DNA from: Flammula alnicola
Taxonomy: Eukaryota > Basidiomycota > Agaricomycetes > Agaricales > Strophariaceae
NCBI GenBank assembly: GCA_015499995.1
Contig: JADNRV010000036.1
Coordinates: forward strand, 248,001-312,000
Direction: 5' to 3'
Length of the DNA stretch: 64,000 nt
Every line of letters starts with the position of its first letter. Within the stretch, counting starts at the first letter, position 1. Positions 11,742-24,300 of the stretch are shown in pieces. The translations under genes and the position numbers were made by a program. Below the pieces are notes generated by a model. That model was not told the DNA's origin, did no database searches, and saw only the letters and a program-made list of their open reading frames with translations.

Positions 11742-12281
11742 GGCGCAAAGACACATATATAATTCTCAGCTAATCGCAAATTTCTTTCCTGGACATATTG
11801 ACTACTGTAGCGAATTGTATGGTGGCAACCACTCATCGGTGCGGTACACGTTACGAGATTTGGTTTCCACGGAATTTGTGCATTAACGTCGGCCAAATCG
11901 ACGTGAATTAGTCTAGGAGCTCAAAACAAGCCTTTCGCAGACAAAAATCGCCCTCCAGAGGTGGATTTTGGACGTGATTTTGGAAGCAAGCTGGCCAGCG
12001 TTAAGCTTAAGCTTTGCGGTTGCTACAGTATTCGCTGAGGTGGGAATTATTTGTACCGCAAATTAAACTTTTAGGGTTTGAGCCGTTTATGTATATCAGG
12101 CTCCAAATTCCTTAAACCCGCCGCCAATCGCAACATAAAGTACCCATAGTAACTCTCAGGCCGCACTACAGTGCACTATGTATTAATGGCTTCGACGTCG
12201 GACGCAGACCCGGATTTTTCTTGCTGAGTAATTTAAAAGGACTGTTCAGAGCGGCCATTCACCCGCCGACAAGTTCGCTTA

Positions 12282-12915
12282 CTATACATGCATAGGCATG
12301 CATATTTCACCCAGGTGACGATCCCTATTGTGCGCTATCCCTGAGCTGCACCCAATTACTGGCACTACGATGCATAATCGCCCAGAGTCTTCCAGACTTC
12401 CATTCGGGAAGAAAAGGCGAGTAACGTATGTCTGAAGCTTCCCGAGCCCTGTAGGGTCATCAGGTTTGTTTGTTCGTTTTTCAGCTCCTAACCAAAATCC
12501 AATGATAAATTCCCGCACCAGGCTTACGGTGTGGCTACAACCTGCGGCGCTGAAGCTTTGAAGTTTGAACACTTGTCCGTCGTCCACGATCATGAATGTG
12601 CGCACGACAAATGAAAAATAAATATCTGTATTGCGTTTATGTAAAATATAACTGAAAGTCTTGTGCTTGCCTTGAGACTTGCATTTCTGTTGAAATATCT
12701 TGGATTATGAGGGTGGTTTGTGCAACTTGGACTGCACTTACGTAGTTGAGCGGCATTGAATTTGCCCTCTCAGTGCCGTCGGCATTTTTGTTCGGCGTGA
12801 TCCCATCAGACTTTGGAGTGCCTGATCGCGCCTTCCAATCATCCCACCGGGGCCACCTTGCACTTATTTGTCGTACATAATTCCATAACCGAGTTAAACC
12901 AACAATGGAATACAT
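12282..12915 (-). pseudogene. Possible gene remnant, function unknown
   Basis: Two minus-strand open segments (12637-12915 and 12282-12605) may be exons: the first contains a tryptophan-rich part (ISARWPRWDDWKAR) and meets a GTAAGT donor after PLNY; the second contains IIGFWLGAEKRTNK. I do not recognise a family and no confident start or acceptor could be set. Confidence 0.22.
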
Positions 12916-13058
12916 TGCAACCGCGCCCTCATTGAAATAGCCAGTCAGGTTCAGAGCCCAATATTTTATGCTTTGTGGGTCCCCACTCTTGCCCTTTCAC
13001 TACCAACTCGCGATCGCGGTTTCCTGGACAAATTCCTGACGTACTATCGCCTCTCGCC

Positions 13059-14529
13059 ATGACAATCGCGCACGGCCCACACGCTCACCACTATGTAGGC
13101 TATGAGACTATTGAAGCAAGGCTGTATATATCTCGTGAGTGACTACATTTCTCCACCGTCTTTTCAATAAGAATTGGGCGAATGCAAAGCACAGTTGCCT
13201 CAGTCGTTTGCCTCCTTTGGGAGTATGTGTTGACTCTCTCACATGAATACACATATATTTGGAAGTATGTGCCCTCATTATGCTTTTCTTTGCACGGCGT
13301 TGACGATTATCATCTAGGAGCCAGCTAACCGTCACGAAATGGTTGTATTTGCTCCTGAGATATGTGCCTCTCATCTGCCAAGTGTAAGTCTTATTTTCCA
13401 TCCTTTGACGCGCGTGAATTTACGGTCTGCATACTATTCCTAGTGCCAATCATATTGTAACGAGGATCCTTTTCTCTAAACGCCCTCTGAGTCCGTCGGT
13501 GTGCGCTATTTGGTTTGCCTACCAAACGGTGTACTTGCAGATTACAATTCACTTGTTCGAGCTCGTTCTCCTTGTAAGAGGTAAAGTTTTCATCTCTATC
13601 ATCTTCATACTATGCTCGTATTCCTGATGTTCGCGAACCCCAAGTCTGGGCGCTTTACAAAAAAGATGTCAAAGTCAGCATATTCCTGGGCGTCGTATAT
13701 GTTTCCGAAATTGGAGTTATGGTATATGCGGGATTCCATGTCAATTACCTCCTCCGATACGACGGAACCTGCTTGGTGGAAAATACTCCGATGTATCACG
13801 CTATCATTCTTTGGTATGTCTTCGAATGCATCTATCGTTTAGGGTGGTGTTATGTCAGCTAACTAATGTTCAGTGTCGCCCAGATTGTCGTGCAAGTAAT
13901 TATCTGGGTTATGACCTGGTATAAGCAAGCGAACCCTTTCAAGGAATGGCAAGGGCCGTCATATAAGATTATGGTTTCTAGGGCGTTTCGGGATGGGCTG
14001 GTAGTTTTTCTTCTCTTTTGCAGTGAGTACAGCGAATCATTTACCGTATGATAGAAATGTGATACTGAGTATATGTATAGCATTGTTCGCCGTCCCCACC
14101 GCCTATTCTTTACGAGTGCGTAGTTTGACACACAGTGTGTTCACGTAAGTCGCTTTCTTTCATTTTGTATCAAGGCCTCTTGAAGAAACGAACTCGTGTT
14201 TATGGCATTAGGTTACTCACGACCGTTCTTTCAGTCGCGGTAAGCATCCGTTGTATGTCCACAATTCTAGTTCCATGCTCTAACCACAGAATATTCTCAA
14301 GGGCTGTCGGGTAATTATAAACGTACAGACATTGACGCTCCATAGATCTGGAGCGAGCCCGGACTCGGAAGTGCAGTTGACTTCCGATTTCGCCAGCTCT
14401 TGTTTCACAACTACTAGGACCTCGGATGCACATTCCATAGCTGCAGCCGCAGCGGAAGAACCTGAAGGGGTTGAACTTGAAGTATTTGAATGTGTCACCA
14501 GCGGAACGGAACCCCAATGTGCGACGTAG
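13059..14529 (+). CDS. DUF6533-domain seven-helix membrane protein
   Basis: Agaricomycete-expanded family of multi-pass membrane proteins with a DUF6533 domain near the N-terminus and a 7TM, receptor-like layout; ligand and role unknown. The DUF6533 core is visible as LWEYVLTLSHEYTYIWK followed by WLYLLLRYVPLICQ. Further hydrophobic segments: AIWFAYQTVYLQITIHLFEL, VSIFLGVVYVSEIGVMVYAG, VVQVIIWVMTW, GLVVFLLFCTLFAVPTAYSL. The C-terminus is hydrophilic, with an alanine/glutamate-rich stretch. Nine exons join without any frame error: 13059-13134, 13195-13264, 13318-13383, 13444-13580, 13645-13813, 13874-14022, 14081-14144, 14212-14239, 14290-14529. The motif LVRVWALYKKD after helix 3 matches the family. 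A clean example in a region where many genes show slips. Confidence 0.88.
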
Positions 14530-15000
14530 CTTTTGCATTCTTTATCCTTATATCTAGATCATGGTCTGAGTATTAAACTCTCAACACGGGCGCTAATTAC
14601 TTAGAGTAACTAGCATGATACCTGTTATAAGTACCACCTGTTCAGCCTAATTTCATGATCTGACAGTAAATAACTAGAATATAAGCCGACTCCTTTCCGA
14701 ACCAGGCAAAAAGGCCCATTCCAGGACATGTAGTACACATTAGGGACACCAAGAGACCCTTTCAGGAAGCTGAGTAAAATCTGGCATAATTATGTAATTA
14801 ATTTTCAAATAAATGCCCTCTATTTGGACATATTATTTTCTAACGCCAGTTCCACGTCCTGTTCACCGTCGAGCGTGTGCACTGTGCGACACGCGAGCTG
14901 TCCTCCACTTTTTATTATCTCCTCCTCAAAACTTTGATTCTTCTCAACCGCGTTGTGTATACGCACTATATACGAAATCGGAGCTTAATACCACCCAAAA
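14530..15000. other. Intergenic, YIF1 promoter side
   Basis: AT-rich, no recognisable gene. Upstream region of YIF1. Confidence 0.4.
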
Positions 15001-16398
15001 TGTCCCAGTTCAATTCCATTCGCCACCACCTCTACGGCACCCGGTACCAACACATCCAGCGTATATTCCAGAGCCACCATCGACGCCGGCGTCTCCTCAG
15101 GGTTACCAACGGTTCTCCTCGTCGCCAGGGCCTGTTCTACAGCAACAGCAGCAGGCACCACATATCCAAGCGTATCCGACTCATGTCCCGGCGTATACAT
15201 CACCATTTCAACACTCACAACCCCCTATACCACCGCAGTACCAACCTGGGTTGAACATGCATCATATGCAGCCCCAGCATCCTTCGCAGCCGCTTCCACC
15301 GCAGATGCATGCGCCAGACTTTACAGCTTGGGGATTGGACGGCGCCACCGCGCAATTAGGAATGCAACTTGGACAAACCGCCGTAGCTGCGGGGCAAGAC
15401 TACGTGCAACGAAATGTACGTATATTTCGAAGTTGAGTTTACACATTACAAGGTGCCAATCTTGATCTTGATTCTAGTTTGGAACGATCATTCCGTCAAA
15501 TAATATAAAACACTACTTCAATGTGTCGAATTCGTATGTGATCAAGAAGCTTCGTCTTCTTCTCTTCCCCTGGATCCACAAATCATATTTCCGTCGGCCC
15601 CGTGCGCAAGGAGAGTGGTTACCACCTAGAGAGGACTTGAATAGTCCAGACCTATATATCCCTGGTTAGTCCACTGGTTTTATTTTGGGGGAGCACGCGA
15701 ACACTTCTTTCCGACTCAGGTTAAAATTTCCTGCACTGGAGTACTGATCTTATTTCTTGACAGTAATGGCCATCTTCACCTACATTCTCTTAACGACGCT
15801 GCACTCAGGGATTAACGAGCGCTTTTCTCCCCTAGTACGTGACATCTATTTTCTCTCCCACCCGATTTCTCAAAGAAATTGCCCAGATTCTTGGCGAGTC
15901 TGCCTCACGGGCAGCGGCCGTTGTTCTCTGCGACTTCGCCTTTGTAAAACTTGGATGCTACATTCTTAACATCCAAGGATCGTCACAGGTCATTGACCTG
16001 ATCGCCTACGGTGGCTACAAGTTCGTTGGGTGTGTGAAATATTATATTCTTGCAAATAAAACATCTTCAACTTACATTACTCTCAAAGTGTCATCTTCAC
16101 GCTGGCAGCGGGCTTCTTGGGCCTGAAGGGACTTCTATGGACTATCATATTCCTTTACGCTTTTGCTGCTAACGCGTTTTTCATGGTACGCGCATATCCT
16201 TGTGTCCACTCTACCTATATATTGATTATTTGGTAGCTCCGGTCACTGCGCGCTGTCATTCTCCCCGACGCATCCAGCGTCTCATCAACACCCGCAACGG
16301 GCACAGTCACGCAGGCACAGCGCCGAAGGCGCATAGTTTTCTTGCTCCTGGAGGCTGTGATACAGATATTCTATATGGGGTGGCTAGTTCGTATTTAG
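15001..16398 (+). CDS. YIF1: Yif1-like ER-to-Golgi transport membrane protein
   Basis: Yif1 forms a complex with Yip1 and acts with Ypt GTPases in COPII vesicle budding and fusion between ER and Golgi. The protein has a long proline/glutamine-rich cytosolic N-terminus, then QLGQTAVAAGQDYVQRN, a conserved KHYFNVSNSYVIKKL-type segment, and several membrane spans: VMAIFTYILLTTLH, KLGCYILNIQG, VIFTLAAGFLGLKGLLWTII, and the terminal VFLLLEAVIQILYMGWLV. The family segment DLIAYGGYKFVG is present. Exons include 15001-15415 and 15478-15664; the third starts at 15764. The ATG frame (MSQFNS) moves to the PPPLRHPVPTHPAYIPEPP frame near 15019, implying one lost base. The boundary after the FSPL segment near 15835 is uncertain. 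Confidence 0.85.
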
Positions 16399-17008
16399 GT
16401 GTAGGCTGGTGTAGGGTGACACTCTGCTCGGATCACTTTTCCCCGTCTGAGAAGACATTCGGACTGCGGAGTGGATATGGACGTGGCAAGTGGACTATTT
16501 CTTAAACTATGGCGTATTTGAGAATCGTCGCTCTTGGTTGACTCCTCTAATACCATGTTATTTAAGATTCGTGAAGGCTTCTATTGCTCACTGTGAAGTG
16601 GTTCTATGAAGTACTAGTACTTGACTTCGACATTTCCATTGCGGTTTCTGCAACCGACCGGCAAGCGGGCCGTAGACGAGTTGGTATGATGGAATGACGC
16701 TCTCGTGTTTACGCTCTAACACTGACAACGCGCTACGATTTCTAAGCCTTCTGTCAAACCGCGATGAACAAGGACGACCGGTCAAGGTTCTGACAACTCA
16801 CCGTTATCATCTTACAAACCTCCAATTTTTTTCTTGCTGACGATACCCGCGGACATCAACTTCCTAAATATTTGATCCGAGAGCCACGATCTGCAACGCT
16901 TAAAAGCAGCCAGCTTGATTCGAGAAATGGGCGCCAAAACTCGAGGCATCCGTCTCATTGTTCAAAACCTCATTTCTGCCAGTAAAAGTGACTTTGCCCT
17001 CGACGGAG
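16399..17008. other. Intergenic between YIF1 and the flavin oxidoreductase
   Basis: No recognisable gene; downstream of YIF1 and upstream region of the next gene. Confidence 0.4.
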
Positions 17009-18574
17009 ATGGCCGGAAATCCTCTCTTCAGCCCTATTGAACTCGGTAACATCACCTTGAAGAACCGCATAGGCATGTCAGCCCTCACCCGGAATCGCGC
17101 CAAAGACACATATCCCACCGAACTCATGAAGGAGTACTACGTCCAACGCGCAGTTGGTGGTGCGGGGTTGATAGTCTCGGAGGGTATTTTGATAACGCGT
17201 CAAGGGTACTGTCAATTTTTTTTGTTCGAGACAATTTACTCACTTTCTTGTCATTGTACACAGCACTGAATGGCCTCATGCACCTGGCATTTGGGATGAC
17301 AAATATGTCGCTGGCTGGAAGAAAATTACTGACGCTGTTCACGAAGCTGGCGGCAAGATTTATGCTCAGGTTAGTTTAATCCGACCGATGACTGACGCGT
17401 CCGAGTCCGATGTAACTTGTCTAATCGACATTTTTATTTACAGCTCGCACACGGTAAGCTTGTTTAAAAACAATGGAGTGCACTACTGTCTGACCTTCAT
17501 TCTTTTCAGTTGGTCGCGCAGCTCATCCGGATGCTCCAGAGCAGAAGCTTGCAGGAGAGCCCGTTTACGCGCCTTCAGCGATCAGTGCTCGCGGTGGTAA
17601 ATTTCGTCACATCCATGGCGCTCCTGGCTATGTCACAGTGAGTTTTACATCCAATTATACTGCATGTGCAATGACTGATGTTTTATAAATTAAGCCCACT
17701 GCAATCGACGATCCTTGGGTCATTATCGGCAGTTTAGACATGCTGCTGTCAATGCTAAAGAGGCTGGCTTCGACGGTGTGGAACGTGGGTAGAAACTGTT
17801 ACTTCTCAAATCGTTAAGCCATTGAACTAATTTTAACCACGTATAGTCCACGGTGGCAATGGATTCCTCATCACCCAGTTCCTCGACAACACCTGCAATA
17901 AACGCACAGATCAATGGGGAGGAAACGTTGAAAATCGTTCTCGGTTTGGTTTGGAAGTTTTGAAGGTTCTTGTGGAGGTCTTCGGTCGCGACGTCGGCGT
18001 CAAGCTCAGTCCCGCTGGAGGTTACAATGATGTTGGGTATGTCTTTCTATTCAATACGATGTTCTTCTTCTTCTTATATTTCGTTCCTCTTAGCATGCCC
18101 CTCCAAGACACCTCGATACCTACTCTTACTTTATTTCCGAAGCAGACAAGCTGAGCCTCTCATATTTCGCTCTCATGCGATACGCCGAAGCCTTTGATGT
18201 TTCATACGACGGTGAGCCTCCGATATACATCAACCCATCACCCACAAGCTCAGCACCGCTCAACTTTCAACCATCAACAGGCATTCCTCGCGCAGCAAAG
18301 CACGACGTGCTCGAGTCGTACCGGTCGTACATCAAGAACGCGAAGATTTTCCTCAACGCCGGCGTCTCGCCTGCGGAGGCGAGGAGCTCGTCGCGGCGAG
18401 GAAGATCGACGGCGTCTTCATTGGATTCAACTGGGTCTCGCATCCGGACTTGGCGAAGCGCGTCCTGCATGGGAAGCCGCTGGATAATATCCCAGATGTT
18501 CGACGCTTGCAGACGAACGAGGCGAGAGTGATTGGAGTAAGGGATATATTGACTATCCCGTCGCTGTCTACTAA
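17009..18574 (+). CDS. Old Yellow Enzyme family NADH:flavin oxidoreductase
   Basis: FMN-dependent ene-reductase of the OYE/TIM-barrel family, reducing activated C=C bonds with NAD(P)H. The start gives MAGNPLFSPIELGNITLKNR, the usual N-terminal strand. Family blocks follow in order: AGLIVSEGILITRQG, WKKITDAVHEAGGKIYAQL, the pair VHGGNGFLITQFL ... RTDQWGG (FMN-binding and substrate side), EVFGRDVGVKLSP, RKIDGVFIGFNWVSHPDL (phosphate-binding end) and the terminal DWSKGYIDYPVAVY. At least six introns. One-base losses are inferred near 17729 (IIG|QFRHA), 18111 (QDT|LDTYSYF), 18379 (before GEELVAARK) and 18523 (before SDWSKG); each restores a conserved block. Physiological substrate unknown. Confidence 0.87.
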
Positions 18575-19004
18575 ATTGCGCCTTTGACGACGGAATGAGG
18601 CTGTGGACATGGATTATGGACGTCCATATAATCGAGATATAGATTTAGAAGAATATACTGGACTCGCAACCAGCTCAAGCTCGCAGGCTCTATTTGAGCT
18701 GTACTGTAGCTTCCTTAGTCCACTAGCGCTTGCTGTCATACGAACATCAAGTGGCACCAACTCTGCTTGACGTGGCCATCTAAATTTTGGCAAACTATCT
18801 ATTACCGAAATGCAGTGTTTATCGCAGCGATGGACTTTGCCTTTAACTCGACGTTGTAGTGTTGACATCCGAGCGCCCGAATGTATCGATTGACGCAGGT
18901 ATAATATAATGGAGTGAAGTACAGCAATACAAATGCGCGGCAAGTCCGTGATTAATAAATTATTATCTACAGTATATCCAAATATTCCATTGCTTTGACT
19001 ACCA
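18575..19004. other. Intergenic; includes the left edge of the tandem membrane-protein unit
   Basis: From about 18820 onward this DNA matches 31834 onward (the 3' flank of copy C), marking the start of the duplicated unit. Confidence 0.6.
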
Positions 19005-20354
19005 TTAAACTATGCTGGGTATTTCCTCGTGCTCTCCGGGTTTTGATGTTGAAGCACTGTCTTCTCGTGGCAGCTCATGGTTTCTGCCAAACCTTCCGAG
19101 CTCGATCTCGAATTTCTCCGTACCTTCATCCATCGTCGTTCCTGTCGTGTATGTCGCATGACTGGGGGGTTCGCAAGGCGATTGGACCAGTTATGCCCCC
19201 AGTCTGACCAGTGATCCCCATCGACTCCCTGTAAGCGCCGAACTTTGTCTTTCGAAACACCCGGCAGGCCATGACGTTGATTAATGTGAGATTGGGGATG
19301 CCGAGTATTGTACGGTAGACAAGGGGTATCGACTTGACATACAAGATGATCACGGTCATGCAGGCCATACCGATCGTGCTCCTGTAGGACGAAATGTTAG
19401 ATGCAAGCCAAATGCAAGCTCAACGCCGATGGCTTGGTCATAAATACTCGGTACTCACAGATAATAAGCCTGGCCATCCTGCAACATCGCCTTTGGAAAC
19501 GCGGAAAGATTGTGTCCAAATATCATCATTTTAGCGCCTTCCTTGAGTGTTGGATCCTCAGTACCAGTGGAGAACTGCATAAGGCGCCAAGATATCGCGA
19601 TGAATACAAAGCTGTCGTATACCATCGGCACTATGGCGCCCGCTGAGACGTATGGCTCGAGCTTCCCATTTATGCAGTATTTGGTCGTGCCGATGTTCAG
19701 TCCAGATATACCAGGGATAGATGTAGCAGATCCGCCGACGACCGCCAGCCACATCAGGAAGAAGAATACGATGACGACCTTTTTATCGTGGTACATTGCA
19801 CGTATGCGGAAGAAGAAAAGAAGCGCTGTCGAAGGATGGGCGATCACAAATAGCCATGGGCCAATCTTTGACAGCTTCGTGCAGTTGTCGATGGGCGCAG
19901 CTTAAAATGAAACAGAGTCACGGATCCTACTACAGCGGTCAAAGAAAATTGAGACTCACTTTCGAAGATAGTCGAGTACAGAAGATAGGCAAGAGTCGAG
20001 AACCTGAGCCGCTTTCCGGGTTAGTGACGGGTGTTAAAAAGCAGGCATCGAGTCTACCTCGAGATGACATATACAATCCCAGGTAGACCGATTCGAAATC
20101 GGGTGAACATCTTGTAATCGATACTTAGAGTGTTCAACATATCCCAGATCTGACCCTAGAGTAGTTGAACGAAATCAGTCAGACATACGAGTGAGTAGGC
20201 CTGCTCTAGGAGGACTCACCACCAGAGCGCCCACAAGAACGTACGACGCGACCGTCAACTGGAAGGCCAAATCCGGAGGCAGGAATGCCATGGGAGTGAA
20301 GGGATTCGGGAGCTGGGATGCCAGTAGGTCGATATCTGTGCTCGCCGGAGCCAT
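19005..20354 (-). CDS. Multi-pass membrane protein, copy A of a tandem family
   Basis: Unnamed agaricomycete membrane protein with about seven hydrophobic segments; role unknown. Exons mirror copy C: 20220-20354, 20058-20155, 19960-20003, 19459-19900, 19005-19381. Features: N-terminal ASYVLVGALVGQIWD, LAYLLYSTIFE-like helix, STALLFFFRIRAMYHDKK, VVIVFFFLMWLAVVGG, a cysteine-containing loop (KYCINGKLEP), VPMVYDSFVFIAISWRL, and a C-terminal helix ending SIPLVYRTILGIPNLTL before NVMACRVFRKTKFG. The tail is hydrophilic. Compared with copy C, single bases are missing near 19177 and 19166 (GPIA|FANPP), which cuts the tail short unless they are sequencing errors. The loop carries intact GCGCCC where copy C lacks one C. 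Confidence 0.75.
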
Positions 20355-20790
20355 CGCGCTCTATGCAGGACTGGAGAGGGGCTTGGAATTTTCGTTTCCG
20401 TGCCTTTTATTAGCGTTGCTCCTACACCTTCCTACACCGCCAACTTGTTCCGGTCTCAGAATCACAACAAAATCAGGTTGATGGCCTGGTCTTCCCTGAT
20501 GCCAGATCTGCTGCATATCAACAGTCGCGATGATGCAGCGATGGAGTTTATCTTTAAGTCGATGTAGCCTCCATTGTAAGCCTGAGAACCTGTTGGTGCT
20601 CGTGGGCCTTTTACCCCATTTAAACGGCCACTGGCATTGAGTATCGAGTAAGGGATTACAAAGTCCTTGGAAGCTCTTCGGAGTGAGAAAGGTTTGGTAC
20701 TTTCTAGTCACCTCGGAAAAGCTACAGCCTCGGAGCTTCGAATCCACGGGGGTGGAATGTGGAATGTGGAATTCGGTGGAATCAGTGACT
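20355..20790. other. Upstream of copy A; breakpoint of the tandem array
   Basis: 20440-20583 matches the A/B/C inter-unit DNA (also at 31730-31870). After about 20583 the match stops and unrelated sequence leads to the transposon end. This is where copy B's 3' half should begin. Confidence 0.6.
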
Positions 20791-20989
20791 GCCGGCAGGA
20801 CCCCCGAAATTCCCCTCAGATCTCTGGTGCCAAGTTTGGATAGAAATTGAGAAAATTTGACCAAATGTCTCAGGGCTATTTGGATAAAAATTGATTTTTT
20901 TGGCCGAAATGTCACCGCCAGGAGGTCGGATAGATATTGGCTGTGCGGCGAAGGTATGGTCAGAGATCCGGATAAAAATTGCCTCCAGA

Positions 20990-21230
20990 GAGAGTCGAAC
21001 ATCCACCCACCCAACCTACACGCCCGTTCGAGTCTGACATCGGCTGGATATTGATTGCCGATATGGCCTGGATATCCATTGCCGATATGCTGAGGTCATT
21101 AATCAGACCGCCTGGAGCTAATCACCCTGAAATATCTTGGCGACACGCAAGGCACATTTGCAGGATATCCAGGTGACGATCCCAGGATATCCGCTCCCAG
21201 ATATCCAGTGGATATTGTCTCTCATAAATT
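20990..21230. repeat. Left subterminal GGATATC-type repeats
   Basis: Repeated GGATATTG/GGATATCC words (for example CTGGATATCC, CAGGATATCCAGG, CCAGATATCCAGTGG) cluster in 240 bp. The same kind of array lies at the other end of the element (27540-27800), as expected for subterminal transposase-binding sites. Confidence 0.65.
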
Positions 21231-21314
21231 GAATGTACACGGCTTTGCATCTTGCATAAATCTACACCATAATAATATGGGCTCTGTGGACTCCAATAGG
21301 AACCTATTTACTAA

Positions 21315-24300
21315 CTATTTATTAGCTTCTTTAGCTTTGTTCTTAGCACGAGTAGCCTTCGATTTCTCCTTCTGCGCCTCGCGTTTTTTTGGGCCAGTGA
21401 CTCGAAGCCCAGCTGCAAGTTCATCGTGCTTTGCTCGTCTGTCCAAAAAGACCAGCTGTGGTTTTTAAAGAGCGGCGGGTAGTGTCTCGCGTATTAAGTT
21501 TGCATTGTGCAGGGCATGCATGTTCAATACAAAACGGGAATCGTTCGAGTGACGGATGATTTTCTGCGTGCGCATTGTGCGATCGCGTCCTTGAATGACT
21601 ATGTCCTCGGTAGTTCCACAAGATCCTGAAGCACAATCATGCTGTGCATTAAAAATGAAGAGAAGATGCTACATTATGGATGGAAAGATGAATTTTGGGA
21701 ATCAAAATACTATGAAAAAGAACGAACCTTGACTGAGACAATTTCTGTCCAGCCTGATCGCGTTAAAATGGGCATGCTGAAGTGGTCGTCATTGACACTT
21801 GATACATCGAAATGCTCGATGACCACGAACACGCGACCTGAATCCTCGCGAGCATCTTGAGGGCTTAGAATTTTGCAAATGCGACCCGCGAGAGTTTCTT
21901 GAGAGTCTGTGCCCTGCCAGATTTCCCAACCAAGCCTATTTTAAAATCATATCAAGCTCGTCTCAAGGATAAGACTCACATTTAACGGCATCCTTTCAAA
22001 GAAAACCCAGGAATTGGGTTTACACACGTCTCCAGAGCGAGATATGACATATCTACAGTCAATCCACTTGCAGCTTTCAAGATCATCTGATGAGATCGAA
22101 GCGAATTGTTGTGTTTCAACATTGAGATTGGGATGTGCGTCGCGCAATAACAAGGGTGTGCGCTTTGCCCGTGAAACAAGCTTTGCAAAACCTTAAATTG
22201 CGTTCGATTAGAAAGAGCAATTTCACAATAATTTAACAGCGGCTCACCCGGAGGAGATGAGCTTCGATCAGCGAGACCCAAACGCCGACAAAGCTCCTTG
22301 TTGTTGATAAGAAAATCACGCACTTTAGCGCCCCCCTGGACGTACTCGCCATCGCTGTTTTTCCACCATCCGCCGCTGACCTGATGTTTAAAATGTTCCA
22401 TTCCAGCCAAAGTGGTCGCAATATCAAAGCTCAGTGCTTGATGATTCAACAGGACACTGCACAACTGGAAGACTGCATTCCAGCACTCAAAAATTTCAGT
22501 CGCAAAGAGAATGGCTGGTCCGAAGCGAAGGATATCTGCTTTCAGATGTGACAGAACATGTAGTTTATACTTATACTGAATCCGAGAGGGATCAAAGATG
22601 GCCCAAAGATCGAGTACATTGTCGAGGAGAACCTGTAGGTCGGTCTTCAAATAGAAAGGTAAGTTCTCGTGATTCAGAATTATCAGAATATTGGAACAAC
22701 TCACAAGGTATTCGTCAATATTTTTAATCTCGGGATACCAGATAAGCGCTCCGAGTGCCCCGTTAGCTTTCCAGAGATCAAAAAGTTCCTTACTGCACAA
22801 TCCACCATGAAGATGGAAGACAGCCAACTGCTGTAATGCCTTAAAGTGCTTGCCGATCAAGGAGTTCTTATACTGGACCATGTAGTAAGCCCGAAGCGGG
22901 GAAAGGGATAGCCCATCCATTGAGGAAGATTGAAGCCGTATCGCAAATTGCGCATCTTTTTTTTGTCCCAAACCTTATTGGTTTCATGCCATATATACTT
23001 GTCATCGCCCAGTTGAACCGTGTGGAGAATTTCGCAAGGTGTGTCCTTATGAGGATCAAGACCTGTTGAGAAACGTTTGAACTCTGATATGATTACGTTT
23101 CTAGATGATGGCATACCTTTGATTCTCAACAGCACATTGAAATGGTCACCTGGACGCAAAGTTTTTTGTAATGCTGTGATACTCAAAGGTAAGTTTCTCA
23201 TATTCTGAAGATGGAGCTCAGTGCTCGGTTGAGGGGACGAACGGGAATCTTGTGGTAGACGGTCATACCGCTCCCGAGGCTGTGTCAAAACCCATTCAAA
23301 GACCTCCTGCTGGATCACATCCTTTATACTTTCTTTGATCAATTCTCGATCTGGCCCTTTTATCTTCTTATCGTTTAACCGTGGGTCTCTGGTTGCCTGT
23401 GTCGTCAAATGGGCTTGATGAAGTTGACGAGCCTTGTCTATCATCTGCTGGATCCAAAAGCTTGCCGTTCGGTCCTTTACTCCAGTGTTCGTCTGTATCT
23501 TATCCACTGCATCTTGGACACCACGACCAGCTGTCCAAATCTGGTCCTTTATTGTCTTGATTGTGTCTTCAGGTGTCTGCGGAATCCCAGGCTGTCAAGC
23601 TATCAGTTAAACTCAATGACTCAAAGTCCGGAGTTTTTCACCTCAAAAAGCGCATGGTAACCTTCGTTTGATTCACGATGTTCGTCACTCCCACCTGAAT
23701 CATCACCTCGACACCAATAATTTGCGTTGGCACCAGTGGTGGACGTGTGCTCTGCCTGCTGAGGATTGTCTGCTGGAAGAAGATGACCATGCATTTGAAA
23801 GATAATCTCTTCGTTCAACATGCAGTCATATGCCTCATTCCATTTGTCACTTTTTCTGACAATTTTCAAGTCAATTGGCTGGACATCTAGAAACGGGACC
23901 GTAACTCACAGGTCTTCGGCCAACACCTCGAGCTGCTCTGATGATGATGCATGAGGCGATGTTGAACAGAAGCGAACAAAGTACTCCTGGGCCAATTTGC
24001 GGTGAGGCAAATTGACATTTGCGACATAGACATTCATGTGCGCATTATATTGTTTGCTTCGATTTCCAGACACGTCATCTGCCCAAGGCATTATTCGAAT
24101 GCAAAATGCAGGTCGGCCGGCTGCAATTTTGCGGACAGGATGTGGCATCGTAACCTCGAGATCTGAACGTAGGTCTGTTTCGTTTAGCATCGATGTGACA
24201 GCAGGCTCAAATCGAGAAACTTACTTCTGAATTTTAGGTCGGGAATTTGTATTTTAAGGTCCAAGTAATTATACTTGAAATCCGTGCATGGAATATGTTT

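Larger units (their letters stand above)
9903..13058. other. Gene-poor stretch with repeats
   Basis: Upstream region of the LysM gene, then about 3 kb without a recognisable gene. It holds a 60-codon open frame at 10633-10815 with no family I know, a diverged direct repeat at 11159-11741, and a possible minus-strand gene remnant at 12282-12915. Confidence 0.5.

Noticed and set aside
1494..18574. A biosynthetic cluster made of two reductases, a prenyl synthase and an Old Yellow Enzyme
   Set aside because: No core enzyme (PKS, NRPS, terpene cyclase) or P450 is present, and the prenyl synthase has a mitochondrial-type start and COQ1 blocks, so the proximity looks accidental.
20083..20101. A tRNA T-arm-like sequence (GACCGATTCGAAATCGG), also in the other copies
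   Set aside because: It lies in exon 2 of the membrane-protein gene in every copy and has no acceptor or anticodon stems around it.
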